Source of the DNA: Microbulbifer rhizosphaerae
Lineage (GTDB): Bacteria; Pseudomonadota; Gammaproteobacteria; Pseudomonadales; Cellvibrionaceae
Direction of reading: 5' to 3'
Assembly (NCBI RefSeq): GCF_014191725.1
Contig: NZ_JACHWZ010000010.1
Coordinates: 146,333-210,332 of the forward strand
DNA: 64,000 nt
The translations under genes were made by a program, and so were the position numbers. This document shows positions 1-9,640 of the stretch, piece by piece. Every line of letters starts with the position of its first letter. Within the stretch, counting starts at the first letter, position 1. Below the pieces are notes generated by a model. That model was given only the letters and a program-made list of their open reading frames with translations. It was not told the origin of the DNA and ran no database searches.

Positions 1-1624
1 TGAAGGCGTTCATCACCCGCTCCTTTTCATCGGCCGTGAGGCGACCGTGCACCAGGCCCACGCGCACACCGCCGAGGGCCTCCGCCAGCTCTGCGGCGGT
101 GGTTTCGGCGGCCTGGGCCTGGAGGCTCTCTGACTCTTCGATCAGGGTGCAGACCCAATAGGCCTGGCGCCCCTCGGCCACGGCGCCCTGCACCCTGGCC
201 ACCACCTGGTCGCGGCGCTGGTTGGAGATTGCCACGGTGTTGATCGGCTGGCGCCCGGGTGGCAGTTCGTCGATCACCGAGCAGTCCAGGTCGGCGAAGG
301 CGGACATGGCCAGGGTGCGCGGGATGGGTGTGGCGGTCATGATCAGTTGGTGCGGCTGCACCGCGCCGTCGCCACCCTTCTGGCGCAGCTGCAGTCGCTG
401 GCGCACGCCGAAGCGGTGCTGTTCGTCGATAATCACCAGCGCCAGCCGGTGGAAGGCCACTTCAGCCTGGAAAAGAGCGTGAGTGCCCACTATCAATTTC
501 GCTTCCCCGCTGGCGATGGCCGCCAGCTGTGCGCGCCGCTCGGCGGGCTTCAGCCCGCCGGTGAGCTGGGCCACGGGGATGCCCAGGGGCTCCAGCCAGT
601 CGCTGAAATTGCGCCGGTGCTGTTCGGTGAGAATTTCCGTGGGCGCCATCACGGCCACCTGGGCGCCGGCGCCAATGGCCTTGAGTGCAGCCAGGGCCGC
701 CACCAGGGTTTTGCCAGCGCCCACATCGCCCTGCAGAAGCCGCATCATCGGGCGATTGCGGGCCAGGTCTTCGGCGATCTCGGCGCAGACCCGCCGCTGT
801 GCGCCGGTGGGGGCAAATGGCAGCCGGGAGAGAAAGTCCCTCTCCAGCGCGGGGTTGGAAGCCAGTGCCGGCGCCGCGTGCACCGCGCTGTTGCGGCGCA
901 GCTCAAGCAGGCTCAGGTGGTGGGCGAGCAGTTCCTCCAGGGCCAGGCGCTGCTGCGCTGGGTGCATGCCGTCGGCCAGTTGCGTCAGGTCGGCGCCGGC
1001 GGGTGGGCAGTGCAGGTAGCGCAGTGCTTCCGTCAAGGGGTAGCGCAGACGCGCCGGCAGCAGTTCCGCAGGCAGCAGTTCCTCGGCGCCGCAACGGGCG
1101 AGCAGTTCCAGCGCCTGCTGCACCAGGCCGCGCAGCCGCGCCTGGCTGACGCCCTCGGTCAGCGGGTAGACCGGGGTGAGCGTGTCCGGCGCACTGAAGC
1201 TGCCGCCGTCGACTATCTCCGTTTCCGGGTGATACAGCTCCAGGCCGGCGGCTCCGCGGCGCGCTTCGCCGTAGCAGCGCAGACGCACACCGCGGGCGAA
1301 GCGGTTTTTCTGCGCGGCGGTAAAGTGGAAGTAACGAAGGGAGAGGGTGCCGCTGCCGTCCTGCAGCCGCACCACCAAGCTGCGCCGGCGGCTGAACACC
1401 ACGTCCGCGGCGCGCACCTCGCCCTCGATCACCGCGTCCATTCCCGGCGCCAGGGCGGCGATGGGGGTGATGCGGGTGCGGTCCTGGTAGCGCAGCGGCA
1501 GGTGGAACAGCAGGTCCTGCACCGTGGCGATATGCAGCTTCGCCAGCACCTGAGCGAACTTGTCTCCCACGCCCTTGAGTGCGGTAACCGGTAGTGCGCT
1601 GAGTTCCCCCTGTGGTCTTCCCAT
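1..1624 (-). CDS. recG: ATP-dependent DNA helicase RecG, C-terminus beyond the window
   Basis: RecG is a superfamily 2 helicase that remodels stalled replication forks and branched recombination intermediates. The 541 visible residues hold the N-terminal wedge/OB part (for example LPLRYQDRT), the Walker A motif GDVGAGKT, the box DEQHRFG and the TATPIPRTLA motif. Reading runs off the left edge in the second helicase lobe (about 690 residues are usual). The ATG at 1624 is chosen because the protein then begins MGRPQGELSALPVTALKGVG, as RecG proteins do. It lies 13 bases after the oxyR stop, so the two are probably co-transcribed; oxyR-recG adjacency is also found in Pseudomonas. Confidence 0.95.
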   Translation of the reverse strand, partial: MGRPQGELSALPVTALKGVGDKFAQVLAKLHIATVQDLLFHLPLRYQDRTRITPIAALAPGMDAVIEGEVRAADVVFSRRRSLVVRLQDGSGTLSLRYFHFTAAQKNRFARGVRLRCYGEARRGAAGLELYHPETEIVDGGSFSAPDTLTPVYPLTEGVSQARLRGLVQQALELLARCGAEELLPAELLPARLRYPLTEALRYLHCPPAGADLTQLADGMHPAQQRLALEELLAHHLSLLELRRNSAVHAAPALASNPALERDFLSRLPFAPTGAQRRVCAEIAEDLARNRPMMRLLQGDVGAGKTLVAALAALKAIGAGAQVAVMAPTEILTEQHRRNFSDWLEPLGIPVAQLTGGLKPAERRAQLAAIASGEAKLIVGTHALFQAEVAFHRLALVIIDEQHRFGVRQRLQLRQKGGDGAVQPHQLIMTATPIPRTLAMSAFADLDCSVIDELPPGRQPINTVAISNQRRDQVVARVQGAVAEGRQAYWVCTLIEESESLQAQAAETTAAELAEALGGVRVGLVHGRLTADEKERVMNAF

Positions 1625-1637
1625 TCCGGAGCTGGCT

Positions 1638-2558
1638 CTAGATCTCCAGGCGGCACTGCCCGATGGCGTCGCGCAGTATGTCGATCGCCCGGTGGCGCGG
1701 GAAGCTGGCGCGCCAGGCCAGGGCCACGGTGCGCCTGGGGGCGGGTGGCGCAAACGGGCGGGTCTCCAGCAGGCCGCTGGCGTACTGGGAGGCGGCGGCC
1801 GCGGACATCGGCAGCACAGTGATGCCCAGGCCCGACGCCACCATATGGCGCAGGGTCTCCAGGGAACTGCCGTCGGCGGCGGTGCGGATATGGCCGTTGC
1901 CGGCCTCCTTCTCAATGGAGTGCTGCAGTTGCGGGCAGGCCTCCAGCACCTGGTCGCGGAAACAGTGCCCCTCGCCCAGTAGCAGCACATTGTCCCGGGA
2001 GAGCTGGTTCGGGGTGATCAGGGACTCCTCCGCCAGCGGGTGGCCGGCGGGCATCAGCACCACAAATGGCTCGTCGTAGAGTGGTTGGGTGACCACGTCC
2101 GGTTCGGTAAACGGCAGCGCGATGATAATTGCATCTAGCTCCCCCTTGCGCAGCCGCTGGCGCAGGGTGGCGGTGTAGCCCTCCTCCACATAAAGAGGCA
2201 TTTCCGGAGCCAATCGCTGTAATTGTGGAATGAAGTGCGGAAACAGATAGGGTCCGATGGTAAAAATAGCGCCAACGGACAGTGGGCTGGCCAACTGGTC
2301 CTTGCCGGCGCTGGCGATGTCCTTGATAGCCGCGGATTGCTCCAGCACCAGCTGCGCCTGGGCCACGATGCGCTCGCCCAGCGGCGTGGCCTGCACGCGG
2401 GTCTTGGAGCGCTCGAACAGGGCTACTCCCAGCTCCTTCTCCAGCTTTTTCACGGCGATGGACAGGGTCGGCTGGCTGACGAAACAGCGCTCGGCAGCGC
2501 GGCCGAAGTGCTGCTCCTGGGCCAGGGTCACTATGTAGCGCAGTTCATTCAGGGTCAT
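1638..2558 (-). CDS. oxyR: Hydrogen-peroxide-sensing LysR regulator OxyR
   Basis: A 306-residue LysR-type regulator. The N-terminal winged helix-turn-helix is visible around residues 1-60 (VSQPTLSIAVKKLE). The effector domain carries both peroxide-sensing cysteines, C199 and C208, in GEGHCFRDQVLEAC, at the same numbers as in E. coli OxyR. Oxidation of these to a disulfide is the known switch that activates catalase and peroxidase genes. C25 in the DNA-binding domain is also kept. It lies directly upstream of recG on the same strand. The redox cysteines make the assignment firm compared with other LysR proteins. Confidence 0.95.
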   Translation of the reverse strand: MTLNELRYIVTLAQEQHFGRAAERCFVSQPTLSIAVKKLEKELGVALFERSKTRVQATPLGERIVAQAQLVLEQSAAIKDIASAGKDQLASPLSVGAIFTIGPYLFPHFIPQLQRLAPEMPLYVEEGYTATLRQRLRKGELDAIIIALPFTEPDVVTQPLYDEPFVVLMPAGHPLAEESLITPNQLSRDNVLLLGEGHCFRDQVLEACPQLQHSIEKEAGNGHIRTAADGSSLETLRHMVASGLGITVLPMSAAAASQYASGLLETRPFAPPAPRRTVALAWRASFPRHRAIDILRDAIGQCRLEI

Positions 2559-2746
2559 GGTTCAGGCAATCAGCTGCTTAGAGGTAATAGCAATTATTCA
2601 TAAATAGTGGCCGCAGGCCAATAAAGAATGTGACTGGAGATATCTGTGGTGGTTATTAGTAATTTTTGCTATTTGTGGACAGGATAAAGGGATAAAGGCG
2701 CAATTTTTTGCTATATGTGTAGGGAAACATTGAGCGGAGTATCTCT

Positions 2747-3007
2747 ATGGGCATTCTCTCCTGGATTATTCTCGGGCTTATCGCGGGCGTATTGGCCAAG
2801 TGGATCATGCCGGGCCCGGACCCGGGCGGCTGGATCGTCACTATTGTGATCGGCATCGTCGGCGCCTTTATCGGTGGCTGGCTCGGTTCCCTGGTGGGGA
2901 TCGGCGGGCCGGTGACCGGTTTTGCGCTTGGCGATATAGTGACCGCGACCATTGGCGCTATCATCCTGCTGTTCATCTACCGGATGCTCAAGCGGCGCCA
3001 CCATTGA
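2747..3007 (+). CDS. GlsB/YeaQ/YmgE-family small membrane stress protein
   Basis: An 86-residue, very hydrophobic and glycine-rich protein with about three transmembrane segments. It starts MGILSWIILGLIAGVLAKW, which matches the transglycosylase-associated protein family (YeaQ/YmgE/GlsB). Members are small inner-membrane proteins linked to general stress; their molecular role is not settled. The GC-rich inverted repeat at 3026-3051 follows the stop codon. It is probably monocistronic. Confidence 0.85.
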   Translation: MGILSWIILGLIAGVLAKWIMPGPDPGGWIVTIVIGIVGAFIGGWLGSLVGIGGPVTGFALGDIVTATIGAIILLFIYRMLKRRHH

Positions 3008-3025
3008 CAGACAGGATTGATGAGT

Positions 3026-3051
3026 CCCGGGGCCTCAGTGCCCCGGGTTTT
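3026..3051 (+). terminator. Probable intrinsic terminator after the GlsB-like gene
   Basis: An 8-bp perfect stem, CCCGGGGC with GCCCCGGG, has a 6-base loop and four T residues at its end. The T tract is short, so it may be a weak terminator. It lies 19 bases after the stop codon of the upstream gene. Confidence 0.6.
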
Positions 3052-3144
3052 CGTTGCAGGGAAGAATAAAAAATACAGCGGGGACTCACCCGCGGAACTT
3101 TAATTGGGGGCGCTGTATCGGCCCGGATAAGTGCACGGACGGTT

Positions 3145-4026
3145 ATGGCACAGGAAAAACTTTGGATCTTTGGCTGCGGCGACCTCGGCGCGCGCCTGGC
3201 ATTGCAGCTGAACCGGCAGGAGTACACCGTCTACGGTGTACGCCGCAACCCGCTGGTGGCCTTGGCGAACAGGCGCCGGGCCGACGCGGTAAACTGGCGT
3301 CGCGGGGACGCCACCAGCAAAGAGGATATCGAGCGGCACCTGGAACAGGGCGCAGACGTGGTGCTCGCCACTTTTACCCCCAGCGATAGCACCCCGGGGG
3401 CCTACCATCGCGCCTATATTGATACCGCCACCGCGCTGGCGGCGGTGCTGCCCAACCTGGCGCGCCCGCCGCGGCTGCTGATCTGGGTTTCCTCCACGCG
3501 GGTCTACGGGCAGTGCGGCGACCAGCTTCTCGACGAGCAGACGCCGCCGATTCCCAGCGGCTACCAGGGCGACATTCTGCTGGCGGCGGAGGAGATTATT
3601 CGCAGCGCAGTGCCTACCGCCTGCGTGGTGCGCTTTGCCGGCATCTATGGCCCGGGGCGAGACCGCCTGCTGTCCCAGGTGCGCGCAGGCCGCTGCGCAC
3701 CGCCGCAGCCGCCGCAGTACAGCAACCGCATCCACGTGGATGACTGTATCGGTTTTCTTATCCATCTGATGGAACAGCAGAAGCGGGGCCGGTCGCCGGA
3801 GCAGCTGTATATCGGCGCCGATTGCACACCGGTGCCCATGCACGAACTGCAGCAGTGGCTGGTGAAGGCTATGGGCTATTCCAGCGCGCACCTGCGGGAA
3901 ATCGTTCGCACCAGCGATCGGCGTTCGAAGAAACTCAGCAACAGGCGCATGCTGGCCAGCGGCTACGAGATGAAGTACCCGGACTACCGGACGGGATACA
4001 GTGCGCTGCTGGAGAGTGAGGGATAA
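3145..4026 (+). CDS. NAD(P)-dependent SDR/epimerase-like protein (YeeZ type)
   Basis: A 293-residue extended-SDR-like protein. The N-terminal Rossmann motif GCGDLGARLA binds NAD(P), and the middle has WVSSTRVYG, the position of the SDR serine/tyrosine catalytic region. FAGIYGPGRDRL and NRIHVDDCIGF are typical of the nucleoside-diphosphate-sugar epimerase superfamily. The YxxxK catalytic pair is not clear, as in the YeeZ-like group, so the substrate is unknown. The gene converges on ridA, and a repeat element begins immediately after its stop codon. Confidence 0.75.
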   Translation: MAQEKLWIFGCGDLGARLALQLNRQEYTVYGVRRNPLVALANRRRADAVNWRRGDATSKEDIERHLEQGADVVLATFTPSDSTPGAYHRAYIDTATALAAVLPNLARPPRLLIWVSSTRVYGQCGDQLLDEQTPPIPSGYQGDILLAAEEIIRSAVPTACVVRFAGIYGPGRDRLLSQVRAGRCAPPQPPQYSNRIHVDDCIGFLIHLMEQQKRGRSPEQLYIGADCTPVPMHELQQWLVKAMGYSSAHLREIVRTSDRRSKKLSNRRMLASGYEMKYPDYRTGYSALLESEG

Positions 4027-4240
4027 TTAATGCGGAATGCGGACAAATCTGCCGGGAGCAGATTTGCACAGCCGAAGGCTGCCCGCGAAGCGGGTGAGGC
4101 ACAGGGATGTGCCTCATGAATGCGTCCCTGCGTCTGGGCGTGTCTGTTCAAAAGGGAGCCAGATCGCGGCCAGCGGCCGCTCCTACAGCGCAGAGATGGC
4201 TCGCGTATTCATCATTCCGCATTCCTAATTCCGCATTTAA
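4027..4240. repeat. Composite palindromic element, family C copy 1
   Basis: The element fills the space between two convergent genes. It begins TTAATGCGGAATGCGG directly after one stop codon and ends with the inverted form CCGCATTTAA, which contains the ridA stop codon. Inside are nested hairpins: AAATCTGC...GCAGATTT, CAGCCGAAGGCTG, and TGAGGC/GCCTCA around ACAGGGATGT (4095-4116). A REP unit at 4162-4188 ends CGGCCGCTCCTACAG. A second full copy is at 14508-14728. It carries no coding capacity. Confidence 0.8.
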
Positions 4241-4620
4241 ATAACCATCACCCCTTCCGCCTCGAACAGGGCCCCTTTCGGCAATTCCTTCACGCCCACC
4301 GCCGCGCGCGCGGGATAGGGTTTGTCGAAAAATTCGGCCATCACTTCGTTGACGGTGGCGAAATTCCCCAGGTCGGTGAGATACAGGTTGAGCTTGACGA
4401 TGTGCCCCAGGGAGCCGTTGGCCGCCTCGCACACCGCCTGCAGGTTGCGGAAGACCCGGCGCGCCTGCTCGGCGAAATCGCCTGGGACCAGTTCCATGCT
4501 CTGGGGGTCCAGTGGAATCTGGCCGGAGAGGTACACGGTGTTGTCGACCTTGACCGCCTGGGAATAGCTGCCGATAGCGGCCGGGGCCTGGTCGGTTTTG
4601 ATCACGGCGCGGTTGGGCAT
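4237..4620 (-). CDS. ridA: RidA-family enamine/imine deaminase
   Basis: A 127-residue YjgF/YER057c/UK114 protein. RidA hydrolyses reactive enamine/imine intermediates such as 2-aminoacrylate made by PLP enzymes. Family signatures are [18 protein letters not shown] near the N-terminus, [12 protein letters not shown] in the middle and the C-terminal [17 protein letters not shown], whose arginine binds the substrate carboxylate. The start at 4620 gives the usual MPNRAVIKT beginning; an upstream in-frame extension lies in repeat DNA and is rejected. It lies downstream of spoT, as in related genomes. Confidence 0.93.
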   Translation of the reverse strand: MPNRAVIKTDQAPAAIGSYSQAVKVDNTVYLSGQIPLDPQSMELVPGDFAEQARRVFRNLQAVCEAANGSLGHIVKLNLYLTDLGNFATVNEVMAEFFDKPYPARAAVGVKELPKGALFEAEGVMVI

Positions 4621-4673
4621 GGGTACTCCGATGCTTTGCTGAAACAGAAGGCCGGCAAATATAACGCGAAACT

Positions 4674-4748
4674 CCGGAATGCGGAATGCGGAGTGATGAA
4701 TGCGGAATACGCGATTTGGCACTGAGATGGCCCGCGTATTCCGCATTG
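4674..4748. repeat. Short family C element with a 15-bp hairpin after spoT
   Basis: This stretch contains repeated GGAATGCGGAATGCGG and a perfect 15-bp inverted repeat, AATGCGGAATACGCG (4699-4713) with CGCGTATTCCGCATT (4733-4747). The same end sequences bound the larger elements at 4027-4240 and 14508-14728. It lies between the spoT stop and the ridA start. Confidence 0.75.
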
Positions 4749-4752
4749 ACAA

Positions 4753-6870
4753 TCACGGCCTGGCGATGCGTATCACCGCCGGCAGGTTGCGCAGGCGCTT
4801 CATCACCCGCGCCAGGTGCACGCGGCTGTTCACTTCCAGGGTCATGGCGATGACGCTGTTGTGCGCGTCCTTTTCGTCCACATGGATCTGCTCGATGCTG
4901 GCGCCCTCCTCCGTGATGCGCGTAGCCAGGCGGGCGATAATGCCGCGTTCGGACTCCACTTCCACGCGCACGTCGCCGAGGAATTCCCCCTTCACGTCCG
5001 GCGACCAGTTCACCAGCATGATGTTTTCCGGGTGTTCGCGGAATTCGATGGTATTGCGGCAGGTGTCCCGGTGCACCACCACGCCCTTGCCGGAGCTGAT
5101 ATGGCCGATGATGGTATCCCCGGGAATCGGGCGGCAGCAGCGGGCGAAGCTGATCATCATGCCCTCCTGCGCATCGATGGTGAGGGGCGAGGAGATATGG
5201 CTGGCCTCGGCCTCCTCACTGCCAGCGGGTACCAGCAGCTTGGCGGCGGAGAAGGCCACCTTATTGCCCAAGCCGATTTCCTCCAGCAGTTTTTCCAGGG
5301 TCGCGCACTTGGCTTCCTGCAGGCCTTTCTGCAGTTGCTCTTCGCCCAGGTCTTCCAGCCGGGTGTTGAACTTGCCCAGGGCCTTTTCCAGCAGGCGGCG
5401 GCCGAGGGCCACGGAGTCGTGGTGGCGCTGGTGTTTGAGGAAATGCCGGATGGCGCTGCGCGCCTTGGCGGTGACCACGAAGTTGAGCCAGTTGGGATTG
5501 GGCTGGGCGTTCTTGCTGGTGAGGATTTCCACCTTCTGCCCGCTCTCCAGCGGCTGCGACAGGGGCGCCAGGCGCTGGTTGATGCGCACCGCTACGCAGG
5601 AGTTGCCGATATCCGTGTGCACCGAGTAGGCGAAATCCACTGCGGTGGCGCCGGCGGGCAGGTCGACGATCTGCCCCTTGGGGGTGAACACGTAGACCTC
5701 GTCCGGGAACAGGTCGATCTTGACGTTCTCGATAAATTCCAATGAATCGCCGGCGCGCTGCTGCATTTCCAGCAGGCCCTGTACCCAGCGGCGCGCGCGA
5801 ACCTGGCTGGTGCCGCCGGTGTTGATCACCTCGTCGCCGGCGGCCTTGTACAGCCAGTGGGCGGCGATGCCGCTGTTGGCCATCTCGTCCATTTCCTTGG
5901 TGCGCACCTGTACTTCGATGGGCACGCCGTGCATGCCCAGCAGCACCGTGTGCAGCGACTGGTAGCCGTTGGATTTGGGGATGGCGATATAGTCCTTGAA
6001 CTCGCTGATCACCGGTTTGTACAGGTTGTGCATCACCCCCAGCACCCGGTAGCAGGCGTCCACGCTGTCCACGATGATGCGGAAGGCATAGACGTCCATG
6101 ATCTCCTTGAAGGATTTCTTCTTGGTGCGCATCTTCTGGTAGATGCTGTACAGATGCTTTTCGCGGCCGATCACCAGCGCGTCGATGCCCTCCCGCTGCA
6201 GGCGCAGTTCGATGGCATTCTGGATTTTTTCCAGCAGCTCCTTGCGGTTGCCGCGCGCCGCGACTAAAGCCGCGCGCAGGCGGCTGGCACGCAACGGGTA
6301 GATGGCGAAGAAGGCGCGGTCCTCGAACTCGATGCGCACATCATTCATGCCCAGGCGGTTGGCGATGGGCGCGTAGATCTCCAGGGTCTCGCGGGCGATG
6401 CGCGCGCGCTTCTGCGGCTTCAGCGCGCCGAGGGTACGCATGTTGTGCAACCGGTCGGCGAGTTTTACCAGGATCACGCGGATATCCCGCGCCATCGCCA
6501 GGGCCATCTTCTGGAAATTTTCCGCCTGCTTTTCCGCCGGGCTGTCGGTCTCGAACTGGGTCAGCTTGGAGACGCCGTCCACCAGGTCCGCCACTTCTTC
6601 GCCGAACTGTTCCTCCAGCGCGGCCTTGGGGATGCCGGTATCCTCGATCACGTCGTGGAGCATGGCCGCGGCCAGGCTCTCGTGGTCCATATGCATGCCG
6701 GCGAGGATGGTGGCCACCGCCAGCGGATGGGTGACGTAGGGTTCACCGGAGCGGCGCTGCTGGCCGTCGTGGGCCTGTTCCGCGTAGAAATAGGCCCGGC
6801 GGATGCTCTGGATCTGGTCGGGGGGAAGATAGGAGGAGAGGCGGTGGGCCAGACTATCGATAGTGTGCAA
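4753..6870 (-). CDS. spoT: Bifunctional (p)ppGpp synthetase/hydrolase SpoT
   Basis: A 705-residue RelA/SpoT homologue. The HD hydrolase domain carries LHDVIEDT (H72, D73). The synthetase domain follows (about 235-360, with IAIPKSNGYQSLHT), then a TGS domain (VYVFTPKGQIVDLPAGATA) and a C-terminal ACT domain. Size and start (DSLAHRLSSYLPPDQI) match E. coli SpoT. Initiation must use TTG at 6870: an in-frame stop lies 17 codons upstream, no ATG or GTG lies between, and an AAAGAGG-like site precedes it. It sits downstream of rpoZ and gmk as in other gammaproteobacteria and sets alarmone levels during starvation. Confidence 0.96.
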   Translation of the reverse strand: MHTIDSLAHRLSSYLPPDQIQSIRRAYFYAEQAHDGQQRRSGEPYVTHPLAVATILAGMHMDHESLAAAMLHDVIEDTGIPKAALEEQFGEEVADLVDGVSKLTQFETDSPAEKQAENFQKMALAMARDIRVILVKLADRLHNMRTLGALKPQKRARIARETLEIYAPIANRLGMNDVRIEFEDRAFFAIYPLRASRLRAALVAARGNRKELLEKIQNAIELRLQREGIDALVIGREKHLYSIYQKMRTKKKSFKEIMDVYAFRIIVDSVDACYRVLGVMHNLYKPVISEFKDYIAIPKSNGYQSLHTVLLGMHGVPIEVQVRTKEMDEMANSGIAAHWLYKAAGDEVINTGGTSQVRARRWVQGLLEMQQRAGDSLEFIENVKIDLFPDEVYVFTPKGQIVDLPAGATAVDFAYSVHTDIGNSCVAVRINQRLAPLSQPLESGQKVEILTSKNAQPNPNWLNFVVTAKARSAIRHFLKHQRHHDSVALGRRLLEKALGKFNTRLEDLGEEQLQKGLQEAKCATLEKLLEEIGLGNKVAFSAAKLLVPAGSEEAEASHISSPLTIDAQEGMMISFARCCRPIPGDTIIGHISSGKGVVVHRDTCRNTIEFREHPENIMLVNWSPDVKGEFLGDVRVEVESERGIIARLATRITEEGASIEQIHVDEKDAHNSVIAMTLEVNSRVHLARVMKRLRNLPAVIRIARP

Positions 6871-6922
6871 AGCCGCGCGCGCCTCTTTTGTCTCTCTTAC
6901 AGTGTCGAAGAATCGGGATCAA

Positions 6923-7189
6923 TCACAGGTCCTGTTCGGACAGGTAGACCGGGGCGGAGGTGACCGGCGTCCTGGTGGTTTCCTCTTCCGGCTCGTCGAG
7001 GATGCTGGCGTCTACCAGGCCCTCTTCGATCTCGCGCAGGGCGATGACTGTGGGCTTGTCATTCTCCTCCGGTACCAGCGGGTCTCTGCCGCCGGTGGCA
7101 ATCTGGCGGGCGCGCTTGCTGCCCACGATAACCAGCTCGAAGCGGTTGTCCACATGCTCGAGGCAATCTTCAACGGTGATACGTGCCAT
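6923..7189 (-). CDS. rpoZ: RNA polymerase omega subunit
   Basis: An 88-residue protein beginning [20 protein letters not shown], the invariant start of bacterial omega, followed by [12 protein letters not shown] and [15 protein letters not shown]. Omega binds the beta-prime subunit, helps assembly of the enzyme and is part of a ppGpp binding site. It lies between gmk and spoT on the same strand, a conserved order that links transcription with the stringent response. Confidence 0.97.
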   Translation of the reverse strand: MARITVEDCLEHVDNRFELVIVGSKRARQIATGGRDPLVPEENDKPTVIALREIEEGLVDASILDEPEEETTRTPVTSAPVYLSEQDL

Positions 7190-7322
7190 AAACTTTCGGT
7201 TCCATTGCAGTGCCCAGAGGGCGAATTCGGTACGGGACCGATTATTTTACCGCAGCGCGGAGTGTACGTAAATCGACCAGCCGATGCCGCGGGAGGATAT
7301 GGCCGACAGATGGCTCGCGAAA

Positions 7323-7976
<654 letters not shown>

Positions 7977-8018
7977 TTATACCCGAGGGGAGAGCAACTG
8001 AAGGATTTGAGAGAGCGA

Positions 8019-8052
8019 CAATCAAATGGATCAGGGATGGGCCATTTGATTG
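8019..8052. repeat. 11-bp inverted repeat upstream of gmk
   Basis: CAATCAAATGG (8019-8029) and CCATTTGATTG (8042-8052) form a perfect 11-bp stem with a 12-base loop. It lies in the 249-base gap between the hydroxylase gene and gmk, about 55 bases upstream of the gmk start. No T tract follows on either strand, so it is not a clear terminator. It could be an operator or an RNA stem in the gmk leader. Confidence 0.5.
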
Positions 8053-8213
8053 GTTGGTAGATAGAAGGCTGAGTCCCGGCCGGGGTTGGGGGGATGTGTT
8101 GGGATTTCCAGGTGCGTGGTACTGCATGCGCAACCTGGGCCCCGGCCGGGACCGCCAGCGGAAGTTCAGTTGGCCGCCGCAAAACTGCCGCGGCCGATCC
8201 TGGCTTCCTGTCG

Positions 8214-9458
8214 CTAATCGCTAACCGGGCCGACTGTAGCGCCTTTGCCGGCAAAAGCCAACCGCCACCAGACCAGCCCGCTGGCCGCGGTGTAGGCCGC
8301 GAGCGGCGCAAACAGCACTGCGGGCAATAGGGGTGCGGCAGCGGTCAATACGGCCAGCCGCGCCAATTCCCCGTAGCGGGCGAACCGGTGGCCCTCGAGG
8401 ATGCGGCCGTTGACGACCAGCCCGGCGGCCAGCAGTGCCACACCGACAGCCTGCTCAATATAGCCGAGTTCCCCCGCATACCACAGCAGCGCCAGGGTGG
8501 CGGCGGAGTAGCAGAGGTGCTGGGCCAGCGCATAAAGGCGCAGGGGCCGGCGCACTTCCGGGTCGTAGCGCCGGAAATTGTCCAGGTCGCAGGAGGGCAC
8601 CGGCATCGCCGCCTCCGCATCCGCCGGGCGGTAGCCGGTGCGGCGGAACCAGAGAGTGAGCTTGTCCCGCCAACTTTTGGTGTGCCAGGCGTCCAGGGCC
8701 ATGCGCTTGTAATGCTGCAGGTTGGCGGCCAGGGGGTCGAAGCTGTTGAGCGGCTTGCGCACCCCGTAGATACAGGGTTCCTTTTCCAACTCCTCCTGGT
8801 AGCTGCCGAACAGCCGGTCCCAGACAATCAGCACGCCGCCGTAATTCTTATCCACATAGATTTTGTTCTGCGCGTGGTGCACCCGATGATTTGATGGGGT
8901 GACGAAAATCCACTCCATCCACCGTACTTTGGGGAATTTCTGCGTGTGCACCCAGAACTGGTAGATCAGGTCGATGGCGCCGGCAGTGATCAGAAGCTCC
9001 GCCGGCAGGCCGATCAGCAGCAGCGGCATATAAAAAATCCAGCCGATGGGCGGACCACCACTGGGCTGGCGCAGTGCGGTGGTGAGGTTGTAGTCCTCGC
9101 TCTGGTGGTGCACCAGGTGGTCGGCCCAGAAGAGATTGATCTCGTGGGCCATTCGGTGCTTCCAGTAATAGCAGAAATCGTAGGCCAGCACCGCCAGCAG
9201 CAGGTGCCAGCCGTTGTCCAGCGACCAGTTGAAGCCCACCGCCCGGTAGTAGGGCTCCAACAATTCGTACAGCGGGATATAGACCAGCAGCAGTACGCCC
9301 TTGCGCAGCAGACCGGTGATACGGCTCAGGATGCCGACGCTGAGGCTGCCGATGGCATCGTTCAATCGGTACAGGCCCCAGCCGCGCCAGCGGTCCAGCG
9401 CCAGCTCCACCAGTATTGCGATAAGGAAAAAGGGAATCGCCAGGGTGACCAGGCTCAC
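8214..9458 (-). CDS. Membrane fatty-acid hydroxylase / sterol desaturase family protein
   Basis: A 414-residue integral membrane di-iron enzyme of the FA_hydroxylase family. The histidine clusters HRMAH, HLVHHQ and HRVHHA expected to bind the two irons are all present, between several hydrophobic segments. About 150 extra C-terminal residues, hydrophobic at the end, follow the catalytic part. The GTG at 9458 (MSLVTLAIPFF) is chosen because AAAGAGG lies 7 bases before it; the ATG at 9506 would add a polar stretch without a site. The substrate cannot be told from sequence; family members act on fatty acids, sterols or other lipids. Confidence 0.82.
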   Translation of the reverse strand: MSLVTLAIPFFLIAILVELALDRWRGWGLYRLNDAIGSLSVGILSRITGLLRKGVLLLVYIPLYELLEPYYRAVGFNWSLDNGWHLLLAVLAYDFCYYWKHRMAHEINLFWADHLVHHQSEDYNLTTALRQPSGGPPIGWIFYMPLLLIGLPAELLITAGAIDLIYQFWVHTQKFPKVRWMEWIFVTPSNHRVHHAQNKIYVDKNYGGVLIVWDRLFGSYQEELEKEPCIYGVRKPLNSFDPLAANLQHYKRMALDAWHTKSWRDKLTLWFRRTGYRPADAEAAMPVPSCDLDNFRRYDPEVRRPLRLYALAQHLCYSAATLALLWYAGELGYIEQAVGVALLAAGLVVNGRILEGHRFARYGELARLAVLTAAAPLLPAVLFAPLAAYTAASGLVWWRLAFAGKGATVGPVSD

Positions 9459-9640
9459 GGATACCTCTTTTATATTTCTTATGGGGGGATGCGGGGACTG
9501 TGCCACAGGGAGCGGGTGCGGGAAACGGCGGCGGGAGACAGATTTCGGAATTCGTTAGAGTTTTTGGGGCGGCGCATAGGGACGAACACAAGGTTTCGCC
9601 CCTATGGACAGGGAGGCCCGGTGGCCTCCCTTTGCGGCGA

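Noticed and set aside
347..1594. 415-codon + strand open frame
   Set aside because: It is antisense to recG, whose helicase motifs are unmistakable on the minus strand; the translated + frame has only low-complexity Gln/Ala/Gly/Arg, typical of high-GC shadows.
4816..5745. Two long + strand frames opposite spoT
   Set aside because: Both are antisense to conserved SpoT domains and show His/Ala/Gly-rich shadow composition.
8214..9458. Hydroxylase considered as a specific sterol desaturase
   Set aside because: The histidine boxes place it in the wide FA_hydroxylase family, but nothing in the sequence fixes the substrate, so a narrower name was not given.
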